This document shows positions 57,355 through 64,000 of a stretch of 64,000 nucleotides of DNA, piece by piece. The notes beneath the pieces were generated by a model that was not told where the DNA came from, ran no database searches, and saw nothing but the letters and a program-made list of their open reading frames with translations. Each line of letters starts with the position of its first letter. Position 1 is the first letter of the stretch. This DNA is from Opitutus sp. GAS368 (GTDB lineage Bacteria; Verrucomicrobiota; Verrucomicrobiia; Opitutales; Opitutaceae), in NCBI RefSeq assembly GCF_900104925.1, contig NZ_LT629735.1:1954291-2018290 (forward strand). Reading direction: 5' to 3'. A program made the translations under genes and the position numbers.

Positions 57355-57932
57355 GGGCGGGCGAGCACTTCGATGGTGAGGTCCAGCGTGATCAGACTGA
57401 CGTCGCTGTCGACGCCACCCGGCGCCTTGCCGGCACCTGCCTGGGCGAGGGAGTAAGTCTGGACTTTGTAGAGACGCGGACTGGATTCGAGTTCGCGCAG
57501 GAAACGAAGCACCTGCCGGTAGGACCCGGTGGTGCGGAGGGTAAAGGGCACGGTCTTGTAAAGCTGATCCGGGGGCGGAGGCATGGAGCTGAGCTGGTTC
57601 AGCGCCTCGAGTCGGAGCCGGCTGGAGGTTTCGAGCTGGTAGAAATAGCCCATGTTTTCGGGCAGGTCCCCCTCGTTGACGAGGTGCTGGTCGATGAAGG
57701 CCAAAGCCTCTTTCACGGAGGCCAGCTCGGTGGTGACCCGCCCGTGGTTGGTGAGCGCCTGCATCATGTCCTCGCCGTTGCGCTGCAGGGTTTGGTGGCC
57801 GGCCGCGAGTTCCTGGTGCCGGGTCCAGATGAAGTAGTTGGCGATCCACAGCAGCACGGCCAGCAGGCTGAAGCCGATGGCGAAGGGATTGCGCCGGAAA
57901 AAGCCGAGCAATTGCTGAAGGAACGCGTTCAC
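57351..57932 (-). CDS. PilO-like pilus assembly protein, cluster 2
   Basis: A 193-residue bitopic protein: membrane segment about 17-33 (FAIGFSLLAVLLWIANYFI), coiled coil (HQELAAGHQTLQRNGEDMMQ) and periplasmic PilO fold (YKTVPFTLRTTGSYRQVLRF, LRELESSPRLYKVQTYSL). It keeps ATGA overlaps with both neighbours, the same as in cluster 1. PilO with the PilN part of the fusion protein forms the inner-membrane platform of the pilus. Confidence 0.85.
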   Translation of the reverse strand: MNAFLQQLLGFFRRNPFAIGFSLLAVLLWIANYFIWTRHQELAAGHQTLQRNGEDMMQALTNHGRVTTELASVKEALAFIDQHLVNEGDLPENMGYFYQLETSSRLRLEALNQLSSMPPPPDQLYKTVPFTLRTTGSYRQVLRFLRELESSPRLYKVQTYSLAQAGAGKAPGGVDSDVSLITLDLTIEVLARP

Positions 57933-59560
57933 GGCTTGGCCTCCTTGAGCTTGAGGGCCACCTCGAAGTGCATGCCCTGGTCGCCGTCGATCCGTTCGAG
58001 CGAAGTGAGCGCGATGGTGCCGAACAAGGCGGCGAATTCGCGCTCGTGGCGCAGGGTCTCCACATAGGCGCGGAGCTGCTGGGTGGCCTGCTCGGAGGAA
58101 GCGGCGCGCAGCGTGCCGCGGAGCACCACCCCGCCGGTGAAACCGTTGATGCTCTCGAGGCTCATCCGCTCCAACCGGGTGCGACCGACGGCCATGACCA
58201 GGTCGGACAGGACATAGGGCGCCGCGGTGAGCGTGTAGGCCTGGTCGAGCTTGGCGGTCTGGTCGCCGAGGGTGCGGGTCAGGACTTTCAGCTCGTTGGC
58301 CTGCTTTTGGTTTTCACTGATGCGCTGGTTCCAGAAGGAGATTTCCGTCTGGAGCGATCGGTTGAGGTAGAGCTGCCAGAACAGGATCATCAGGGCGCAG
58401 ACGGCCAGCGTGGCGGCAACGGCGTTGGCCATGAAGCGGCTGCGGACGAGGTCGTTGCTGGGCAGGTTGCCCGAGAGGCGGCAGTCGAGGTGCCAGGGGC
58501 CCTGGTAGACATCGTTGTCCTTGGGATCCTTGGCGGGCTTCGGGCCGGGGAGTTCGGCGACGAGGCTGAGGGCGCCGAGCCAGTGCTGGCCGGGGGCGGT
58601 GACGCCCTCGCCCAGCTGGATATTGACGGTGGGGAGCCAGACGGGGCAGTCGATGGTGAACGGCGTGCGGCCGACCACTTGGGCCAGCGGCTCGGCAATC
58701 CAGGAGAGCGAGGCGGGCAGGTAGGCGCAGTAGATCTCCCCCACCGGCTGGCCGGTGGTCATCTCGTAGGAATCGACGAGCGGTTTGAGATCGCGGCCGA
58801 TGGCGCGGACAAACTTGCTGGCGCGCAGCAGCAGCTCGTCGTCGGCGTGCTGCAGGCGCTCGCGCACCTCGGCCGCCTCCTTGAGGCCGAATTCCTTGCA
58901 TGCGGCCTGGGCGATGGAGGAGAAGCCGTGACGCACCGGCCCGGGCGTATGCACGCCCTCCTTGCCGAGGATGTAGGCGGTGGTGTGCTCCTGCTCGATG
59001 ACGACCACGACGGCGGCGCGCTTGTCATTGTTGCGCGTCTTGTGATCCATGATCGCGCCGAGCAACGGCAGCAGGCTCATTTCCAGCCGGTAGGGCAACA
59101 GTCGGTGGTCGAGCATGCGTTGCTGGACCTGGTGCACATCGGTGTTGGAAACGCCGCAGATCAACGCCGGGCGGGCCATCCCCTCGGCCGGCACCTGCGC
59201 GCCCTCGAGCGGGCTCAGCGGGGCGAACTTCCAGCCCGCGGGGTTCTCGACCTTATACTGCTCCTTGACGAGCTCGGTGAGGTAGCCGGCCTCGGAGAGC
59301 CGGCGGGCCTGGATGCTCTCGCGCTGGAGGAGGGCCTCGGGCGGCACAAAACCGCCGATGACCGGCACCCAGGACTTGGCCTTGTCGAAGTTGACGTCGA
59401 GCCACTGGCGCAACCCGGCATCGTCGTCGGCATCGAACTCCGCGGTCGATTCGATGACGGTCGGCCCGTCGTCCGGCCGGTCGATGGCCGCGGCAAGGAT
59501 CTGATAGGGATTGATCTCTATCAGCAGGCTGTGCCGGGTGTTGCGGTTGGAGAAGATCAA
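57929..59560 (-). CDS. PilM-PilN fusion protein, cluster 2
   Basis: A 543-residue paralogue of the cluster 1 fusion: PilM part (SLLIEINPYQILAAAIDRPD, AAVVVVIEQEHTTAYILGKE, ASKFVRAIGRDLKPLVDSYE), membrane segment (about 378-398, AVAATLAVCALMILFWQLYL) and PilN part. The start appears to be TTG 59560, since no ATG or GTG lies at the conserved beginning. At the DNA level, 58718-58781 is identical over 64 nt to the cluster 1 gene, and another identical run covers the IEQEHTTAYI codons, hinting at gene conversion or strong constraint. Confidence 0.85.
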   Translation of the reverse strand: MIFSNRNTRHSLLIEINPYQILAAAIDRPDDGPTVIESTAEFDADDDAGLRQWLDVNFDKAKSWVPVIGGFVPPEALLQRESIQARRLSEAGYLTELVKEQYKVENPAGWKFAPLSPLEGAQVPAEGMARPALICGVSNTDVHQVQQRMLDHRLLPYRLEMSLLPLLGAIMDHKTRNNDKRAAVVVVIEQEHTTAYILGKEGVHTPGPVRHGFSSIAQAACKEFGLKEAAEVRERLQHADDELLLRASKFVRAIGRDLKPLVDSYEMTTGQPVGEIYCAYLPASLSWIAEPLAQVVGRTPFTIDCPVWLPTVNIQLGEGVTAPGQHWLGALSLVAELPGPKPAKDPKDNDVYQGPWHLDCRLSGNLPSNDLVRSRFMANAVAATLAVCALMILFWQLYLNRSLQTEISFWNQRISENQKQANELKVLTRTLGDQTAKLDQAYTLTAAPYVLSDLVMAVGRTRLERMSLESINGFTGGVVLRGTLRAASSEQATQQLRAYVETLRHEREFAALFGTIALTSLERIDGDQGMHFEVALKLKEAKP

Positions 59561-59628
59561 GTAGTGGGGCGCGCTAAGTCCGGGTTAATCAGGGTATAGT
59601 GGAGGCGTCAAGGCGTCCGCCGTGTGCG

Positions 59629-61422
59629 CTAGGGGAGAGTCACCGTTTCAGAAGGATTGGTTAGTTCGCGCAACTCCCAGATCATATACGGGGCATCAAC
59701 GCCTCCAAAGGCCGCGGTGCGAAGAGTTGTGTCATAGTGGATGTTAGTCGAAGTGTTCGGATAGCCGATGTTGCTCGCCGAAACAGCACCATAGATATTT
59801 ACGTTACCCCAAAGACAAAGGTAGGCATTTGGCATATAGATGACGCCGTAAAAAGGTAGCGTGGACCAGAAGTAGTGGTAGCCGGTGGTGTTGGTCGTGT
59901 TGGTGCCAATGATTATGAGTTTCTTGGGGTCCAAGGTCTGGTTGTCGATGCCGTCCAATGATCCGAGGTAACTTCCAATATACAGTCGACCACTGAAGTG
60001 TATTTCCGCCGAACCAGTGGGTTTGATGATGATACGGCATCCGCCGGAGCCGGAGCCATTATAAATGTAGATCTGGCCCTGCACATCGAGAATGACTGGA
60101 CCATGAATGGTGAGGGTCGAACCGGTCTGATTGAGCAGCAGGTCTCCGTTGATAACATATTTGCTGGGAGTGGTGGCGCCGGCGGTGCCGATGTCCGTAT
60201 TGGACCCAACGTTCAGAACCAGCGTGGTGGCGCCGGTGACGGATTGAACATCAAACTGCGGAATATAGGGACTGCGGCTTACGCGAGTGAGATCGACGTT
60301 GGGAGAAACCGGACTGGTAGCGCTCTTGACTGTAGTGGTTCCGCCGAACGACGTGCGAGGCGCATACGGTGCGGTGGAGGCTGAGGCTGCCGCGACATAA
60401 CCTTTCACCGTGCTGCGGGAGACCGTGGCACTGGGGGTGGTGGAGGTGCTGCCGCCGGCAAGCACGGCGGAATAATTGGTGGCGGCGTTTCCCACCTGTG
60501 AAGCGTAGGTGCCCAGTGCGGAATTGTAGCTGTCGATCATGCAGGTGCCAGAGGAGGGATTGATCAACAAGACGGAAGTGGCGGCCGCCGCATTCGGGAA
60601 AAGCGGAGCCGGGGCAATGAGCGCCCGGAGCTGGGTCGTTATAGGCGCGGACCCGTCGGACAGGGTGGCGACCCCCTGCGAGTATATGACCGGGGCGCTG
60701 AGCCAGTAAGTGGTGTTGGGCGGACTCTGGTTGATGTGGCCGAGGATGCAGCGATAGGCCATGCCACCAAACGTGACGACGTCATCCACCGCATAAGTGG
60801 TGCCGGAACTCCAGGCCGCCGCCGTGTAGGCGGTCCAATAGGTCGCGCTGGGCGGGGCTTGGTTCGTATTGGCCGCGATGCACCGGTAGGCGCTGCCGCC
60901 GGACAAGGCGATGTTACCGATCTGGTAGGTAGAGTCCGCCTTCCAGGGTTGGGGCGCGGCTTGCCAGTAAGTGATGTTGGACGGCGCTTGGTTGGACGGC
61001 GGGGCGAGAATGCAGTTATACCAGACACCCAAATAGCTGACATAATCATTGGCGGCATAACTGGTGAGCCCGCTCCAAGGAACGGCCTTGTTTCCCGTCA
61101 GGTAATGGTCAACCCGGAGGTAGATTGCCGTGGTGATACCGCTGGTGCCGTAATTTGAGCTATTGATTGACAGGGTCCGGGTGGCTGTGATGCCAGAGAC
61201 GGTCCAACTGCCGCTGAAAGTATTAAAACTGAAGGCCCGCAGGGCCCGCTCCAAGCCCATCTCGGCCAAATGCCGGCTGACGTCCTTGGCATAGGTGCGG
61301 TTGCTGAGCTTCATCGACTGGTTGCTTACCGCCAGGTAGCTGGCCAGCGCGATGCCCAGCACCGCCACGCAACAAAGGGCGACAAGGGCGACAGAGCCAT
61401 TTTGCGAACGACGTCTCATCAA
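59629..61422 (-). CDS. PilX-like minor pilus protein with three carbohydrate-binding-like repeats, cluster 2
   Basis: A 597-residue protein. A prepilin-like N-terminus (QNGSVALVALCCVAVLGIAL) is followed at about 115-235 by three tandem repeats of about 40 residues: YAANDYVSYLGVWYNCILAP, YQIGNIALSGGSAYRCIAAN, YAVDDVVTFGGMAYRCILGH, each ending in an N-x-x-P-x-x-x-TYW block. Their W-Y-Y-C pattern resembles CBM5/12 chitin-binding modules. The C-terminal part matches the cluster 1 paralogue, which lacks the repeats. It could be a pilus-tip adhesin for a polysaccharide surface. Base composition is visibly lower in GC than in neighbouring genes. Confidence 0.75.
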   Translation of the reverse strand: MMRRRSQNGSVALVALCCVAVLGIALASYLAVSNQSMKLSNRTYAKDVSRHLAEMGLERALRAFSFNTFSGSWTVSGITATRTLSINSSNYGTSGITTAIYLRVDHYLTGNKAVPWSGLTSYAANDYVSYLGVWYNCILAPPSNQAPSNITYWQAAPQPWKADSTYQIGNIALSGGSAYRCIAANTNQAPPSATYWTAYTAAAWSSGTTYAVDDVVTFGGMAYRCILGHINQSPPNTTYWLSAPVIYSQGVATLSDGSAPITTQLRALIAPAPLFPNAAAATSVLLINPSSGTCMIDSYNSALGTYASQVGNAATNYSAVLAGGSTSTTPSATVSRSTVKGYVAAASASTAPYAPRTSFGGTTTVKSATSPVSPNVDLTRVSRSPYIPQFDVQSVTGATTLVLNVGSNTDIGTAGATTPSKYVINGDLLLNQTGSTLTIHGPVILDVQGQIYIYNGSGSGGCRIIIKPTGSAEIHFSGRLYIGSYLGSLDGIDNQTLDPKKLIIIGTNTTNTTGYHYFWSTLPFYGVIYMPNAYLCLWGNVNIYGAVSASNIGYPNTSTNIHYDTTLRTAAFGGVDAPYMIWELRELTNPSETVTLP

Positions 61423-61991
61423 TAGAGGAGGGTCTTGTTGCGGAACAACAACCGGGGGGAGCCAAGTTTGTAGACTGCAGAAAGCGTGTTGTTCGTGGTG
61501 TTGCCAGCTTGGGCAGTGAGCGTAAACGACACCTGCTTTATGCCGGGCAGGTAGTTGACATAGGTCGTATATGGATTGCCGGAGTTGTCGTAGTAAGAGA
61601 AGACGCAGGTAAGCAGGCTGGAGTGCAGAATCTGAGCCGAGCCGACAGACGGAGTGCGGGTCAGTGTGCCGGCGGCGCTGTCGTAGGTGTAGATCACAGT
61701 CATGCTCCCCGAGCTGGTCGGCAGCGTCAGGGCGAGACTGCTGGCGCTCGGGGTGCCGGAAATGGCCGTAGCCACTTCCACGTCCTGGGCAAAGACCGCC
61801 AAGGTCCGCCGGCCCTGGCTTTCGAGGTTGGGTTGGTTCGAGGAAGTGACCGCGAGCGAGCGCGTGAAATTACGACCGATCAGAACATAGCTCGAAAGAA
61901 CCGCCGTCAGGACTATCAGGGCGAGGGACATGCCAATCAAAAGCTCAACCAACGTGAACCCGGCGGTCTTGTTGAACGAAGGGGTGGTCAC
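61419..61991 (-). CDS. PilW-like minor pilin, cluster 2
   Basis: A 190-residue prepilin: leader VTTPSFNKTAG, stem FTLVELLIGMSLALIVLTAV, and a C-terminal beta domain ending SPRLLFRNKTLLY (the cluster 1 copy ends SARFLLRNTQLAAGS). GTG 61991 overlaps the PilV stop (GTGA) and gives a normal leader of about 11 residues; an upstream ATG at 62033 would add 14. Its stop overlaps the next gene's ATG. This arrangement supports the GTG start of the cluster 1 paralogue. Confidence 0.82.
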   Translation of the reverse strand: MTTPSFNKTAGFTLVELLIGMSLALIVLTAVLSSYVLIGRNFTRSLAVTSSNQPNLESQGRRTLAVFAQDVEVATAISGTPSASSLALTLPTSSGSMTVIYTYDSAAGTLTRTPSVGSAQILHSSLLTCVFSYYDNSGNPYTTYVNYLPGIKQVSFTLTAQAGNTTNNTLSAVYKLGSPRLLFRNKTLLY

Positions 61992-62551
61992 GAGCGTTGG
62001 TAAGTGAGGTTCAGGCCATATTTCCCAAACCAAGCCGAGTTGCTGCGGCTGTAGGTGAACGTCAGCACGTTGCCGAGGCTGTCTAGGCGGATGGTGCGCA
62101 CCACCCAGGTCACGGTGAAGTTGACCTCGCGAATGTTGGTGACCGGGTCCGGGTTTGTCACTGTGCGAGCCATCGAGAATGAAACCGTGGAGCCGGCCGT
62201 ATTGTTGTCACCCAGGGCCGCGCGGGCCTGATCAAATTGGCTGTCGATGATTACGGCAGTGCTGGCCGTCGGCAGGTTACTAATGCCGGTGATGCCATTG
62301 GTTGTGGTCCAAGGAGCGAATCTCAACTTCTCAATCTCGTGATTGATCATCTGCGACGCCAGGTTTTGGCGCCGGGCGTGATTCAGCATGTTCGAACTAA
62401 GAGCCATTGCGTCGATCATGCCGATGAAGCCCACCACCAGGATCAACGAGGCCATCATCACCTCGACGAGGGTGAACCCGCCTGCGCCAAGGCTTCGGCG
62501 CGGCAAGGGCGACGGGGCGATCGGGTGAACCTGCTGGCGGGGTGGAAACAT
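61988..62551 (-). CDS. PilV-like minor pilin, cluster 2
   Basis: A 187-residue prepilin with a leader of about 25 residues (MFPPRQQVHPIAPSPLPRRS, LGAGG), stem FTLVEVMMASLILVVGFIGM and a C-terminus ending WFGKYGLNLTYQRS. The part of the leader next to the cleavage site (LPRRSLGAG) is encoded by a mini-palindrome at 62479-62503, so here too a repeat has entered a prepilin leader. ATG 62551 is preferred; 62596 would add 15 residues. It is the first gene of cluster 2. Confidence 0.8.
   Translation of the reverse strand: MFPPRQQVHPIAPSPLPRRSLGAGGFTLVEVMMASLILVVGFIGMIDAMALSSNMLNHARRQNLASQMINHEIEKLRFAPWTTTNGITGISNLPTASTAVIIDSQFDQARAALGDNNTAGSTVSFSMARTVTNPDPVTNIREVNFTVTWVVRTIRLDSLGNVLTFTYSRSNSAWFGKYGLNLTYQRS
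62479..62503. repeat. Mini-palindrome in the PilV leader
   Basis: CGCCTGCGCCAAGGCTTCGG followed by CGCGG forms a short hairpin and belongs to the GCCAAGGCT family. It encodes residues just before the prepilin cleavage site. Confidence 0.55.
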
Positions 62552-62752
62552 GGCGGGTGGGAACCTAGGGTGTAACACCCAAGAGCGGGGTGCCAAGTGC
62601 GCTTTCAGCGAGCATACAGAAACCTGAAACTTGAAACCTGAGACCTGAGGATTTCACACGAATAACGCCAAGAGAGCCTTAGCTGACTTTGCTTCCTTGG
62701 CGTAAAATCATCGCTGCCTGAATTCCGTGCCAAGGGCGGCATTGAGGCGGAT

Positions 62753-62928
62753 CCTTACTTCATCCTTCGAGGGCGTGTCGTTCTTCCTTCTTAGTTCTGC
62801 CTTACTTCCGCCTTACATTGGCCACACTTCCGTCGATCATCCTTCGGGCATACTTCGTGTATCCTTCGAATATCCATGGGCTATCTTTGCGCTATCCTTG
62901 GGGGTGCCTTCGGGGAATCTTCGGAGAA
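62753..62928. repeat. Sixteen-unit 11-nt periodic array
   Basis: Sixteen consecutive 11-nt units with no spacing change. Typical units are CCTTACTTCAT, CCTTCGAGGGC, CCTTCTTAGTT, CCTTCGGGCAT, ACTTCGTGTAT, CCTTCGAATAT, CTTTGCGCTAT and CCTTCGGGGAA. The first five bases (CCTTC or CCTTA) and the last two (AT/TT) are best kept; the middle varies. Confidence 0.85.
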
Positions 62929-63138
62929 GAAGGCTGAAACTTGAGACCTGACCGGAGCGTTACGCGGAGATGGCGAAGAAAGCCTGGGGGTAGCTAGTCA
63001 ATCAGCCAAGTCCAGGCCCCGGCTCCGACTCGTCTCTTGCCACCTGGTTCCATCATTTTTGAAAACACACCTTAGAGTTTCAGAAAAGATTTCACACCAA
63101 GGAAGCAAAGCCAGCCAAGATGGGCTCAGGTAGTTCGA

Positions 63139-63214
63139 GGTGGAGCGGGTTGACCTCAACACGCTGGTTTGCGAGCGAACATGCTGAAGCGCGTTGGGGT
63201 CAACGCGCTCCACC
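63139..63214. repeat. Palindrome (GGTGGAGCGNGTTG family)
   Basis: GGTGGAGCGGGTTGACCTCA pairs with TGGGGTCAACGCGCTCCACC. TTTTTT follows, so it could also terminate transcription. It is the intergenic counterpart of the PilW-leader insert. Confidence 0.8.
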
Positions 63215-63345
63215 TTTTTTGCGCGGCGACGGACGATTGAAATGGACTGCACCTGCATGGTTCCGACTCGGACGGAGCCTTTGCTAGTGGGTCAGCTTGG
63301 TTGCTTCGCTGATGTAGATCGGGCCTTATACCAAACACCCAAAGC

Positions 63346-63487
63346 TTTTACACGAAGACCGCAAAGAACGCAGAGATATTTCCCATCGCAGGATCTGCTT
63401 CGCGGTCTTGGCGACCTTGGTGTAGAGTGTAGTAGCTTGAGGCGATTGGTATTATGCCCGACAGCTTGCGTAGAATGTCGGGCATAA
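63346..63487. repeat. Two adjacent palindromes
   Basis: 63346-63425: TTTTACACGAAGACCGCAAA .. TTCGCGGTCTTGGCGACCTT. 63452-63487: TTATGCCCGACA .. TGTCGGGCATAA, related to the CTTTATGCCCCGAC hairpins. Confidence 0.65.
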
Positions 63488-63580
63488 AGAGCCCGACCTA
63501 CATCAAACCGACCCACTCCGAGCCTTTGCTCTCTTTGCGTTCTTCGTGTGAAAAGGCTGGCTCGTAGGCGCGCATCAGGG

Positions 63581-63841
63581 TCAGGACTTCGGCGGATTGC
63601 GGGCAAGGATTGCGTCGATCTGGGCCTGCGAATATTTTTTCCCGGCCGACATGGCCCGATTGATGCGAGCCAGTTGCCGTTGCCGGGCGGTCGAATTGCG
63701 CCGGGTCACATACGAAACGTATTTCCCCACGGACCGGCGCTCACCGGGACTCAGCTTCTTGATCCTATTTTGCAGCTCAGTTACGCTCACGTCGGCAAAG
63801 TGGCCCACCCTGGGCGAGAAATCAAGCCTGTGGCCATCCAT
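63581..63841 (-). CDS. Hypothetical small basic protein
   Basis: An 86-residue frame; the core VSVTELQNRIKKLSPGERRS and VGKYVSYVTRRNSTARQRQL, followed by ARINRAMSAGKKYSQAQIDA, is helical and basic, resembling small antitoxin- or DNA-associated proteins, without a firm match. ATG 63841 lies inside an ATCCGTG-type repeat, so the shorter GTG 63790 start (69 residues) is also likely. No partner toxin gene is seen; the neighbours on both sides are repeats. Confidence 0.5.
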   Translation of the reverse strand: MDGHRLDFSPRVGHFADVSVTELQNRIKKLSPGERRSVGKYVSYVTRRNSTARQRQLARINRAMSAGKKYSQAQIDAILARNPPKS

Positions 63842-63920
63842 CCGTGACCATCAGTGTCATCCGTGGTCAAAAACTTCCGCAGGTTTGGGTTTTAGCTACG
63901 AATGAGCGGCTTGTCCCGAC

Positions 63921-64000
63921 ACACCCCACCCTGACGGGCACCCCTCTCCAGAGGGGATTTCGCGGTAGTGTGATTGATTCCCCTCTATCACGTGGGGTGG
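63921..64000. repeat. Palindromic repeat at the window end (partial)
   Basis: CACCCCACCCTGACGGGCAC with CCCCTCT on the left and TCCCCTCT .. CACGTGGGGTGG on the right are imperfect inverted arms. It may continue beyond the window. Confidence 0.6.

Larger units (their letters stand above)
62552..63580. other. Repeat-dense 1-kb spacer
   Basis: No gene is recognised. In order: GAAACCTGAAACTTGAAACC (62619), a palindrome 62652-62708, the 16-unit 11-nt array, another GAAACTTGAGACCTGAC half-repeat (62936), a degenerate TTTGAAAACACACCTTAG end (63058), a palindrome at 63139-63214, one at 63346-63425 and a hairpin at 63452-63487. Confidence 0.6.

Noticed and set aside
62753-62928. CRISPR array
   Set aside because: There is no alternation of constant repeats and unique spacers; the unit is 11 nt and degenerate, and no cas genes are present.

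Overview
The window looks like chromosomal DNA from a high-GC, Gram-negative verrucomicrobium of the Opitutaceae type. Reasons: outer-membrane TonB receptors with the NPFVVST/ATNATSGTR plug style common in that family, a stand-alone SWIB-domain protein, several FecI/FecR-type regulators, and type IV pilus genes with a PilM-PilN fusion. The family assignment is an inference from gene style; no rRNA or tRNA gene was recognised.

Layout. 1-8.5 kb is ordinary chromosome: the end of an ABC exporter, a SWIB protein, two EamA transporters around a small HTH gene, a NarL-type two-component system, a type IV pilin, undecaprenyl-diphosphatase (uppP) and a coiled-coil protein. 9.0-18.1 kb is a beta-glucan/beta-glucoside utilisation locus: TonB receptor, MelB-like sugar carrier, GH1 beta-glucosidase, secreted GH5 glucanase with an inserted discoidin-like domain, and a LacI regulator. 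18.1-21.6 kb (minus strand) holds dsbD and a cysteine-synthase homologue. 21.6-44.9 kb contains two copies of one module: ECF sigma factor, FecR, STN-domain TonB receptor, exported multi-thioredoxin (TlpA-like) protein(s), then a mini-LuxR HTH protein. Around the copies lie a HicBA toxin-antitoxin pair, a micro-operon of small unknown genes, a LysR regulator with a divergent isochorismatase-like hydrolase, and an ACT-like protein. 45.2-49.6 kb has an exported M16 peptidase and a membrane adenylate cyclase. 49.8-62.6 kb (minus strand) has two paralogous pilus clusters (PilV, PilW, PilX-like, PilM-PilN fusion, PilO, PilP-like), separated by repeats, an HD phosphohydrolase and a peptidase remnant. 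The end is repeat-rich with one small hypothetical gene.

Two features stand out. First, the 60-nt 3' end of the mini-LuxR genes recurs, always on the plus strand and always ending in a stop codon. It occurs in the two LuxR genes, in one decayed copy, after an unrelated toxin gene, fused to an ACT-like gene, as an orphan upstream of module 1, and as two 18-nt ends. These tails divide 21.7-44.9 kb into cassette-like segments. Second, many families of imperfect palindromic repeats fill the spacers, often nested in one another. Several also sit in frame inside genes (ABC exporter, dsbD twice, cysteine synthase, FecR, LuxR, PilW leader, two signal peptides, the HD-protein C-terminus), a pattern resembling the Rickettsia palindromic elements. 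Three arrays of degenerate 11-nt units starting CCTT form a further unusual repeat class.

How the genes probably work together: each FecI/FecR pair likely receives a signal from its STN-type receptor and switches on the receptor-thioredoxin operon. Both receptor genes carry the same promoter-like motif (TWACGG, 16-nt spacer, CGTC). The thioredoxin-fold proteins would act in the periplasm, possibly using electrons supplied by the nearby DsbD. The pilus clusters, the pilin near 6 kb and the two-component system probably belong to one surface-adhesion function.
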